Positions 32,924 to 40,594 of a stretch of 49,226 nt of DNA are shown here, piece after piece. The DNA is taken from assembly GCA_038230275.1 (NCBI GenBank), contig JBBRNO010000036.1, positions 1-49,226 on the forward strand. The letters run 5' to 3'. This DNA comes from JANXXV01 sp038230275. Lineage in GTDB: Bacteria > Acidobacteriota > Terriglobia > Bryobacterales > Bryobacteraceae. Every line of letters begins with the position of its first letter. The first letter of the stretch is position 1. A program made the translations under genes and the position numbers. The notes under the pieces are model-generated. The model saw only the letters and a program-made list of their open reading frames with translations, did not search any database and had not been told where the DNA came from.

Positions 32924-34471
32924 CTATAAAGGGATATTGCCGTGCTTCTTCCGCGGCATAGTATCTACTTTATTTTCGAGCATGCGCAACGCCTTTATCA
33001 CTTTTGGCCTGGTCTCATGCGGTTCGATCACGTCGTCGATAAATCCGCGTTCGGCCGCGATGAACGGATTCGCGAAGCGTTCGCGAAACTCGGCGGTCTT
33101 CTGCTGGCGGGCCGCAGCCTGGTCTGCAGCAGCGGCAATCTCACGGCGGTAGACGATATTCACCGCGCCTTCCGCGCCCATCACCGCGATCTCCGCCGTG
33201 GGCCAGGCGAAGTTGATGTCAGTGCGCAAGTGCTTCGACCCCATCACGCAATAGGCGCCGCCGTACGCTTTGCGCGTGATGATGGTGATCTTCGGTACTG
33301 TGGCTTCCGCGTAGGCATACAACAGTTTCGCGCCGTGGCGGATGATGCCGCCAAATTCCTGATCCACGCCAGGCAGAAAGCCGGGCACGTCTTCAAAGGT
33401 CAGAATAGGAATATTGAACGCATCGCAGAAGCGCACAAACCGCGCGGCCTTCACCGAAGAATTGATATCCAGGCAGCCCGCCAGAAACGCCGGCTGATTG
33501 GCGACGATGCCGACGGATCGTCCGTCCATGCGTGCGAATCCGATGACAATGTTGCGGGCGAAGTGTTCCTGCACTTCAAAGAAATAGCCATCATCCACCA
33601 CCCGATGAAGCACGTCTTTGATGTCGTAGGGCAAATTCGATTCCGCCGGGACCAGCGTGTCCAACGACGAATCTTCCCGGTCCACCGGATCCGCCGACGG
33701 ACGCCGCGGCACGTCGTCGCGATTGTTCTGCGGCAGAAAATCCAGCAGTTCGCGGACGCTGCGCAGACAGTCCGCGTCGTCCTGCGCCAGAAAATGAGCC
33801 ACGCCGCTTTCGGAATTGTGAGTCAGCCCGCCGCCCAGCTTCTCCTTCGTCACATCCTCATGCGTCACCGTCTTGATCACGTCGGGACCGGTGACGAACA
33901 TGTGGCTGGTGCGATCCACCATGAAGATGAAATCAGTCATCGCGGGTGAATAAACCGCACCTCCGGCGCACGGCCCCATAATCGCCGATATCTGCGGGAT
34001 GACTCCGCTGGCAAGGGTGTTGCGAAGAAAGATGTCTGCGTAGCCGGCAAGCGATACGACGCCTTCCTGAATCCGAGCACCGCCCGAATCGTTCAGACCG
34101 ATCAGCGGCGCGCCGGTCTTCAGCGCCAGGTCCATCACTTTGCAAATCTTCAGCGCATTCGTCTCCGAAAGCGATCCGCCGAAGACCGTGAAGTCCTGCG
34201 CGAAGACGAACACCTGGCGCCCGTGAATCAGGCCGTGCCCGGTGATGAACCCGTCGCCATCAATCACCTGATCGTCCATGCCGAAGTCACGGCAGCGGTG
34301 GCGCACCAATTTATCCAGCTCTTCGAAAGTGCCTTCGTCCAGCAAAAATTCCACCCGCTCGCGCGCCGAAAGCTTGCCCTCTTTGTGTTGCCGTTCACGG
34401 CGTTCCGGTCCACCGCCAGCCTCAGCGGCTGCGTGACGGCGGCGAAGTTCTTCGAGTGGCAAATTCATCAT
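32924..34471 (-). CDS. pccB: Acyl-CoA (propionyl/methylmalonyl-type) carboxylase beta subunit
   Basis: A 515-residue carboxyltransferase subunit with both crotonase-like halves. The N-terminal half has SARERVEFLLDEGTF, FAQDFTVFGGSL, LNDSGGARIQEGV and GPCAGGAVYSPAMTDF. The C-terminal half has ANQPAFLAGCLDINSS, DVPGFLPGVDQE, KAYGGAYCVMGSKHL and WPTAEIAVMGAEGA. It would carboxylate propionyl-CoA or a related acyl-CoA using biotin carried by an alpha subunit, which is not in the window. Related decarboxylase subunits share the sequence and cannot be excluded. It ends IPL after a basic RKKHGN tail, typical of PccB. No neighbouring methylmalonyl mutase. Confidence 0.92.
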   Translation of the reverse strand: MMNLPLEELRRRHAAAEAGGGPERRERQHKEGKLSARERVEFLLDEGTFEELDKLVRHRCRDFGMDDQVIDGDGFITGHGLIHGRQVFVFAQDFTVFGGSLSETNALKICKVMDLALKTGAPLIGLNDSGGARIQEGVVSLAGYADIFLRNTLASGVIPQISAIMGPCAGGAVYSPAMTDFIFMVDRTSHMFVTGPDVIKTVTHEDVTKEKLGGGLTHNSESGVAHFLAQDDADCLRSVRELLDFLPQNNRDDVPRRPSADPVDREDSSLDTLVPAESNLPYDIKDVLHRVVDDGYFFEVQEHFARNIVIGFARMDGRSVGIVANQPAFLAGCLDINSSVKAARFVRFCDAFNIPILTFEDVPGFLPGVDQEFGGIIRHGAKLLYAYAEATVPKITIITRKAYGGAYCVMGSKHLRTDINFAWPTAEIAVMGAEGAVNIVYRREIAAAADQAAARQQKTAEFRERFANPFIAAERGFIDDVIEPHETRPKVIKALRMLENKVDTMPRKKHGNIPL

Positions 34472-34487
34472 CAGGAATCAGTATGAC

Positions 34488-35963
34488 TCAACGGCCGCGA
34501 ACGTAGACTTCAATCCACTGGCCGCGCCGTATGTAGCGTGCGGTTGAGGTCAATCCTAAACTAGTCGAAATCTCATCGGCGGTGATCTGCCGGTCGTAGG
34601 AAAAGTATCGTTCCAGATAGCGCGCGACAAATGGAATACGCAACACACTGACGCCAGGCTCCCAGGTTCGGGAGTAGACCACCAGCACACCGACGTCTTT
34701 CAAGCCGGCAACCGTCGCTAAATGAAAATCTTCGATGCCTCTGGTAGAAATAGGGCGGCTGACGTAGCCGAACTCCGGCCGGCGGAGCGCATCGGTAAAC
34801 GGCCACACGCTCACCACCGTCTCATTCGGATAGGCGGACTCCACAAACTGCGCGGCGTCTTTTTGCAGCGCGATAAAATCCACCATCGCGAAGTTGTTCT
34901 CAAATGGAAAGGGCCACGGCGGATTCCAGAATAGCCCGGCGATCAACCCGGCCGTCATCGCAACTTGCGAAACCCTTCGCCAGGAGACCTCCATCACAGA
35001 CCACGCGGCGCTGACTGCGATATAGAACAGCGGAATCACCGGCAGTAAGTAGCGCTCCAGGGTAGCGCCGCCCAGCAAGCTCACCATCAACAGGTGGCCC
35101 ACAAGCAGCACGCCACAAACAGCCCAGGTGCGGCTGCGGAACAAATCGGTGCGCTTCCATGCCAGCACAATCGCCACGCTTCCAATCCAATGAAAATTAT
35201 CGATGAAGACATAGTAAAAGCGCCGCACAAGCGCCGCCGAAAGCCGTGCCGGATGCAACGGGTAGAACAGGTTGTAGCGCGCGAATTCACTGTTACCCAA
35301 TGCGTTGCCCGTGCCTTGCCTGAGATAGGCGAGCCACAGGCACAAGGCCGCCAGCGGCGCCGCGAACCACAAAGCCTCCCGAGTGCGGCGCTCCCGCAGC
35401 AACCATGCGCCAAACACCAGCGGCACCAGCACTCCGGTTTCCTTGGTCAGCACAAGCGCCACGCAGGCAAGAACGCAATCGCGCGTCCGGTCTTGCAGAA
35501 ACAACAACAGTGCCAGCGCGGTGAACAGCATTGCCGGCATGTCTAATTGCGCCAGCATCGCCTGCGTGTAGAATAACGGCGAAGCAAGCAACAACACCAC
35601 CGCTGCAAACGCCGGCGCGCCCTTCAACGGACGGCAAATCTGAATGGCCAGCAGGAAGACAGTGAGCGCGGTAGCGGTTGCCAGCAGCAACATCGCCACG
35701 CGCGTGGCCTCAATGGAATAGCCCGCCACACGCCACACTAGCGCAAGATAGGCCATCACGGCCGGTGGATGCACATTCGGTGTGGTGGAGTGCGGAATCC
35801 AGGCGCCGTCGTGCAGAATATCCAGCGCAGCCGGTATGAACTGCCCCAGCTCATCCCAAAAGTAAGGCAGATGAAAAGAGGAAAAGTGAGCGCCGAAAAT
35901 AGCGCACCCGAAGCCGAACGCGAACAGCAGATACGAGCCCAGCCGCGGTTGACGCTGAGGCAT
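34488..35963 (-). CDS. PMT/ArnT-type membrane glycosyltransferase
   Basis: A 491-residue integral membrane protein with about 10-12 helices. The first periplasmic loop carries PYFWDELGQF, equivalent to the Asp-Glu catalytic motif of GT39/GT83-like enzymes that use lipid-linked sugar donors. A TPNVHPPAVMAYLALVW segment and LAQLDMPAMLF follow. The C-terminal soluble part (about 380-491) is periplasmic. Acceptor and donor are unknown; it could glycosylate proteins or lipids. It is separated by 16 bp from the carboxylase gene but functionally unrelated to it. Confidence 0.85.
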   Translation of the reverse strand: MPQRQPRLGSYLLFAFGFGCAIFGAHFSSFHLPYFWDELGQFIPAALDILHDGAWIPHSTTPNVHPPAVMAYLALVWRVAGYSIEATRVAMLLLATATALTVFLLAIQICRPLKGAPAFAAVVLLLASPLFYTQAMLAQLDMPAMLFTALALLLFLQDRTRDCVLACVALVLTKETGVLVPLVFGAWLLRERRTREALWFAAPLAALCLWLAYLRQGTGNALGNSEFARYNLFYPLHPARLSAALVRRFYYVFIDNFHWIGSVAIVLAWKRTDLFRSRTWAVCGVLLVGHLLMVSLLGGATLERYLLPVIPLFYIAVSAAWSVMEVSWRRVSQVAMTAGLIAGLFWNPPWPFPFENNFAMVDFIALQKDAAQFVESAYPNETVVSVWPFTDALRRPEFGYVSRPISTRGIEDFHLATVAGLKDVGVLVVYSRTWEPGVSVLRIPFVARYLERYFSYDRQITADEISTSLGLTSTARYIRRGQWIEVYVRGR

Positions 35964-35975
35964 CGGTGCCTGTGA

Positions 35976-36272
35976 TTACTGGATGACGCCGCCCGGAGTC
36001 TGCGGCTCAAGCCGAATCTCGCCAAAGGTGGATTCGTATTGGGAAAGGTTCTGCTGCAATACGTTCAACAACGCCTTGGCCTGTTGCGGACTGAAGTAGA
36101 TTCCCTGAAAATTCTGAATGGAAACGGCGTCAGGCGACGTCTGGCTCAACGTGCCGAACAACAGAAAGAAGTCCCAGAGATTCGCACGGATCTGTACGCT
36201 GTTGGCATAATTCTCGCGATATTCGGCGGTATTGACCAGGTGGATTTTCGGTTGATTGAGCGGATCGTTCAT
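35976..36272 (-). CDS. DUF3467 small protein
   Basis: About 98 residues from ATG 36272 (103 from ATG 36287). The pattern NSVQIRANLWDFFLLFG, then NFQGIYFSPQQAKALLNVLQ and an NLSQYESTFGEI end, is that of DUF3467, a small beta-alpha protein of unknown function. The later ATG leaves more room after the tRNA-Asp 3' end (36306). It lies between that tRNA and the glycosyltransferase, with 12 bp to the latter. Confidence 0.8.
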   Translation of the reverse strand: MNDPLNQPKIHLVNTAEYRENYANSVQIRANLWDFFLLFGTLSQTSPDAVSIQNFQGIYFSPQQAKALLNVLQQNLSQYESTFGEIRLEPQTPGGVIQ

Positions 36273-36305
36273 GAAGTTCCGTGGCATTGCTGCCTGGAGA
36301 GGATA

Positions 36306-36382
<77 letters not shown>

Positions 36383-36442
36383 TTGATTGCTGACGTACCT
36401 CGTAATGGTAGCACACACTGTTTGGATTCTGCCATAGCAAGA

Positions 36443-36667
36443 ATGGACCGTTCCGTCACATACGCATCCGCCGGTTCTCCCCTGGATTTCAAATCCGTCC
36501 TGCATTGTTTCCTGCGAGGACTGACCCGTCTGTACCGGACTCTCGACGCACCCGCCGGAACGGAGCTGCTGGTGGAGATTTCCGGTGAGTTCGGCGGGCG
36601 TTGGGTTCTGTTAAAAGGGTCGGCTGGCTTTTCACACATCCTTACTCTGACCGCGATAGCCGGTTAG
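36443..36667 (+). CDS. Small hypothetical protein (uncertain)
   Basis: A 74-codon frame with LTRLYRTLDAPAGTELLVEI and GGRWVLLKGSAGFSHILTL, antisense to nothing known. It fills the gap between tRNA-Asp and the convergent CAP gene. The strand pattern is protein-like, but there is no strong ribosome-binding site. Not recognised; it may be a fragment. The rest of this 290-bp gap shows nothing else. Confidence 0.3.
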   Translation: MDRSVTYASAGSPLDFKSVLHCFLRGLTRLYRTLDAPAGTELLVEISGEFGGRWVLLKGSAGFSHILTLTAIAG

Positions 36668-36673
36668 CGCGAG

Positions 36674-37144
36674 TCAATAGGGCCGCTCGTCCATCCAGTT
36701 TCCCGCCGGGCTGTAGTTGCAGACCCAAACCTCGCGGCCTTCTCCGCGCGCCACCGCGCATCCTAGCTCCTTCGTATCCCGCCAGACAATCTGCGTGTAG
36801 TGGCCGCAAACTCCCCGGCACCGGTTCGAACGATACTCGTAGTTCCGCGCCTCCGCTGCCCACGCGTTCACCACGCCGGCCGCGGACGTCGCACCGCCTG
36901 AGATAGCGAAAACGTTCTCGCCATACGGCGAGTCCGGACGGTGGCCAATCTGCCCGCGAGCGAGCGACCTGTTCGCCCAGTCTTGCGCTAGCGCAGCCAG
37001 CCGGTTCGACCAAGCCAGCGGAGGCAGGCCTACGCGCACACGCACTGCGCTGTGGGCCTGAATCATCTCGCGAATCAAGTTGGAATTCGAAGCCGCGCCA
37101 CTGAAGGCGCTGAATAAAAGCAAGAGAGAAAGAAGCCGCCGCAC
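36674..37144 (-). CDS. Secreted CAP-domain (SCP/PR-1-like) protein
   Basis: A 156-residue protein with a signal peptide (about 1-18) and a single CAP domain. Features are IREMIQAHSAVRVRVGLPPL with the first cavity His, a GENVF element, CRGVCGHYTQIVWRDTKELG (the CAP signature with GHYTQ), and VWVCNYSPAGNW at the C-terminal end. The bacterial role is unclear; some bind lipids or act as proteases or in defence against competitors. It follows the giant propeller gene by 15 bp on the same strand, so it may be the third gene of that operon. Confidence 0.9.
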   Translation of the reverse strand: MRRLLSLLLLFSAFSGAASNSNLIREMIQAHSAVRVRVGLPPLAWSNRLAALAQDWANRSLARGQIGHRPDSPYGENVFAISGGATSAAGVVNAWAAEARNYEYRSNRCRGVCGHYTQIVWRDTKELGCAVARGEGREVWVCNYSPAGNWMDERPY

Positions 37145-37159
37145 ACTCCTACAGACGCC

Positions 37160-40100
37160 TCAATCCACGGCGATGTGCGGAACCGCCGGACCCGTCTTGG
37201 CACTGTCCACGCCGCCGATCCGAATAATTGCCGGCAGCGCGTCGCCTCGCAAATGCGCCCCTGGCACACGGAGATTCAACTGATAAAGCCCGATAGATCC
37301 CGGCACCAACCCGCTCCAATCCACGATGATTCCCGCTTCCTTGATGGTCGGATCTCCGAAGAAAACTTCCGCCTTATCGGTCACCGAAAGCGGACTGGCC
37401 GGAGTCGGCTTGCCGGTGGTAATCGTCGCGCCCTTCGTCGGGCCAAGCCCTATCGCATACATCACAATCGGTTCATCGCGTTTGGCGGGATTCGATTTGT
37501 TCACCTGCCTTCCGTCCTTGTGAAACACCAGCGCTTCCAGCGTCGAGGTGTCCACCAGGATCGCCGGAGCGTATTTCACTACCGTAATATTGGTCGCGGC
37601 CGTGGCCACTTTCTGATCTAGCGAGCGAACGATAACCGAATGCCTTCCAGCCGTCGTAGAGGCTGGAATCTGGAGATTCACCTGCCCGGCGGAGGTCATG
37701 AACAGCGGCAGCGGTGCATTGTCCATCGTAATGCAACTTCCGCCCAGCACCGTCGGCAGCGGGTCGGTGGAGGCTTGCGCCGCCGTTCCCAGATTCCGGC
37801 CGAACATGGAGACAATGCTGCCCGGCGCAATCTCCGCCGTATAGCTGCCCAGGTTCACAATGCCGTTTGTACTGACTGCCGGGCGCGATTGCGGGTTCAC
37901 CGCCGCCGTATCCAAGGGGACAACTGAAAGTCCGCTGGTGGTCAACACATACGCCGTAGATCCAGCCGCGTCCACGGCCATCGTCCGCGCACCAACGTTG
38001 ACTCGTTGCGTTCCCACCTGCGTCGTCAGCGGTCCTTCCAGTGCCGGCATGCTGCCGCGCGGCAAGCCCGTCACGATATCCACTGTTTCAATAGTGGGAG
38101 AGGTGGTCACCACCGCCGTGGTGCTGGTCCGCGCCGGTTGCACAAAGCGCAGGTACGTGTTGGCGTTCAATGGAGTCACCGTGGAAATAGGCCGTCCACT
38201 GGTTAAGCCGGGAATGCTGACCGCAGTGCCGACAGGCGTCAGCGACGGATTCAGGATGGTATCGTTCACCACGAAATAGCGCCCGGCCGGTCCGGCTGCC
38301 AATGCACCGAAGAAGCCCTGAATCGGCGCGTTCACCACCGTCTGGCTAATCACATAGTCGTCCACATTCGCGTCGTATAGATAGGCCCGGCCATCGCCGC
38401 CAAGCAGCAGCGCGAATTCTCCGCCGGGTGTGGCGGTGATGGTGCGCGGCGCCGCAAGAACGGTTGCCGCGGTGCCCACGGCGCCGTTCGAAGCTCGGGG
38501 TAGCGCCTCATCGTTCACCGTCTTCCACAGCGAACCGTTCGACATCACGATCTGCAGCCCGCGAAGCGTGGAGGCGATCACACTGGGCGTAATCAGCGCC
38601 GAGCTGGCGTTGTAGGGCAGCGCGGGAAATTTGACCTTACCGCTTACCTGCGCCTTGTCCAGATCGATAATGCTGATACTCTCGCCCCCGGTATTGGCAA
38701 CGTACAAGCTGTTGCCATCCGGCGTCAACGCCAGTGACCGGGGTAGTTGGCCCACTTTGACCGGCGCGAGAAATGTCTTCGACACCATGTCGAATACTTC
38801 TACCTGGTTCATCCCCGAGTTCGCGATGTAGACTCGTTTGCGCGCGTTGTCGGAAACGATATCCACCAAACCTTCCGCGGTGGATGCCCCCACGTTCACC
38901 TGCATGATGTCGCCGACGGCTTCCGCATTCCGGGAATTCTGGATCACGCGGACCAGGGGAGGAATGTTGATCGCCTCGGGCGATTGCACTGTAAAGTCGG
39001 AGGGAATGGTGCTGCCCAGCGATGCGGTGCCACTGGAATTGATAGTGAAGTTCAAGAGCGTGCCATCGGCCTGCTGTTGAATGCTGAGCTGCGGCGCGGT
39101 CCCGACAATCGCAGTCTGTTGCGCCTGGGTGGGAACGCCTATCGCTCCGTTGGCTACACCGCCGCCGCCGAATCCGGCGCCGGTTCCAAAACCCGCGCCC
39201 GCGCCTGGCGGTGCACCCGGACCAACGCCTCCAGGCAGCACTCCTGGAAATCCGCCGCCGGGAAACGTGATAATGATTCCGCCGCCGATGAAGCCGCCGC
39301 CCGCGCCGCCCGCGCCGCCCAAGGCATTGTTCGCTGTGGGACCAGTCGCGATGACCTGCGCCGATGCCGTAAATCGTCCCTGGCCTTTATTTCGCACCAT
39401 CACCCTGGCGGTGTTCTTCTGTGCCACCACGCCGCACTGGTCTTTTGCCACCAGCACGACGTTGGCATCCGGCACGGCGATCGGATTGTTGTAAATCGTG
39501 GACACCGGCAGAATGATGAAGCCGGATTGCGAGAGTGCGTAGAGCGTGGAACCGTCCGCCGTCCCCACCATTTTTCCGCTCAGATTTTCGGGCATCTGGA
39601 TCCCCAGCCGAATCAGCAGATTCTCCGGGTCGTTCAGCATCAACTGGCCCACATTGGCCCGCGCCGCCGGAGTCTGTTGCGGGGCGATATTGAAGGCGGT
39701 GTAAAGCACCGAACCGTCGGCCGAGAACAGACTGCCGCCCTGATTCTGTTGCGTGTTGAAATTGACATTGGCGGCGAACGCGTACGCCGAATTCGCGGCA
39801 TTCTGCTGTGCCAGGATGGCCAGCGTATCGGTGTCGAACAGGCTCAGACCGGCCATGAACCGCGTACCGTCAGGCGAGACCGAGAGCTCGCTGGAGATAT
39901 TGGTAAGCGTGCGGCTTCGAAGTACGCTGCCGGACGCGGTCTCAAACACAAATACGCTGCGCGTAGTGGTGGTTGGATTGTTCAGTCCGATGATTAGGCG
40001 GCCGTCAGGGGTCGCCACTAAATGGCTGCGTGATGCGTTGTAGTTCGCCGTCGCAGCCAACACACCGGGCGCCGGCAGGGATACGGCCACGGTGCTCAGG

Positions 40101-40594
40101 CTGGAGGAGGCGGCCGCGTCGGGATTGTACAGCAGCATGGTGTTGGTGGCCGGGGTATTCGGGGCTCCGGCTACGCCAATGGACGTGATGAGAACCCTTT
40201 CGTCGGCCCCAACCGCCACGCCTTCGGGCTCAGCGGGAAGCCCCACCCGCTTGACGACCACACTTGCATCCAGGTCAATCACATCCAGCGCGGATGCGCT
40301 GTAGCAGGTGATGTACAGAAACTTTCCGCTGCGCGATATGGCGGCCGCCACCGGCTGCGTGTCAGTCGCAATCGCATTCAAGAACCGGCGCTGCGTGGTG
40401 TCGTAAACATCAATCCGGTTGGCGGTGCTATTGACGATATAGAGGCGGTGCCGCGTCTCATCCAGCACCAGGTCGGAAGCGGCGCCGAGAACCGAGACCG
40501 GAGTGCCGAACGTTGCCGCGGACGCGGCGCCGGTGACCAGCGCGCTACACAGAATGGTCCGGAGGATACGCGTCTTCAGCTTGATGGCGGTCAT
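37160..40594 (-). CDS. Large secreted beta-propeller protein with complete TIGR03437 C-terminal domain
   Basis: 1144 residues. There is a signal peptide (about 1-28). Two propeller blocks with YVTN-type repeats follow, e.g. LDETRHRLYIVNSTANRIDVYD, KFLYITCYSASALDVIDLD and SLYVANTGGESISIIDLD. Between them lies a flexible Gly-rich insert (about 430-490, repeated GGG/FGGG). The last 230 residues or so are the Solibacter-type TIGR03437 domain: IVNLGSYTAEIAPGSIVSMF, LGGSCITMDN and VMYAIGLGPTKGATI. It is homologous along its length to the gene upstream, with which it overlaps by 4 bp (ATGA). Presumably surface or extracellular adhesion or binding; function unknown. Confidence 0.85.
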   Translation of the reverse strand: MTAIKLKTRILRTILCSALVTGAASAATFGTPVSVLGAASDLVLDETRHRLYIVNSTANRIDVYDTTQRRFLNAIATDTQPVAAAISRSGKFLYITCYSASALDVIDLDASVVVKRVGLPAEPEGVAVGADERVLITSIGVAGAPNTPATNTMLLYNPDAAASSSLSTVAVSLPAPGVLAATANYNASRSHLVATPDGRLIIGLNNPTTTTRSVFVFETASGSVLRSRTLTNISSELSVSPDGTRFMAGLSLFDTDTLAILAQQNAANSAYAFAANVNFNTQQNQGGSLFSADGSVLYTAFNIAPQQTPAARANVGQLMLNDPENLLIRLGIQMPENLSGKMVGTADGSTLYALSQSGFIILPVSTIYNNPIAVPDANVVLVAKDQCGVVAQKNTARVMVRNKGQGRFTASAQVIATGPTANNALGGAGGAGGGFIGGGIIITFPGGGFPGVLPGGVGPGAPPGAGAGFGTGAGFGGGGVANGAIGVPTQAQQTAIVGTAPQLSIQQQADGTLLNFTINSSGTASLGSTIPSDFTVQSPEAINIPPLVRVIQNSRNAEAVGDIMQVNVGASTAEGLVDIVSDNARKRVYIANSGMNQVEVFDMVSKTFLAPVKVGQLPRSLALTPDGNSLYVANTGGESISIIDLDKAQVSGKVKFPALPYNASSALITPSVIASTLRGLQIVMSNGSLWKTVNDEALPRASNGAVGTAATVLAAPRTITATPGGEFALLLGGDGRAYLYDANVDDYVISQTVVNAPIQGFFGALAAGPAGRYFVVNDTILNPSLTPVGTAVSIPGLTSGRPISTVTPLNANTYLRFVQPARTSTTAVVTTSPTIETVDIVTGLPRGSMPALEGPLTTQVGTQRVNVGARTMAVDAAGSTAYVLTTSGLSVVPLDTAAVNPQSRPAVSTNGIVNLGSYTAEIAPGSIVSMFGRNLGTAAQASTDPLPTVLGGSCITMDNAPLPLFMTSAGQVNLQIPASTTAGRHSVIVRSLDQKVATAATNITVVKYAPAILVDTSTLEALVFHKDGRQVNKSNPAKRDEPIVMYAIGLGPTKGATITTGKPTPASPLSVTDKAEVFFGDPTIKEAGIIVDWSGLVPGSIGLYQLNLRVPGAHLRGDALPAIIRIGGVDSAKTGPAVPHIAVD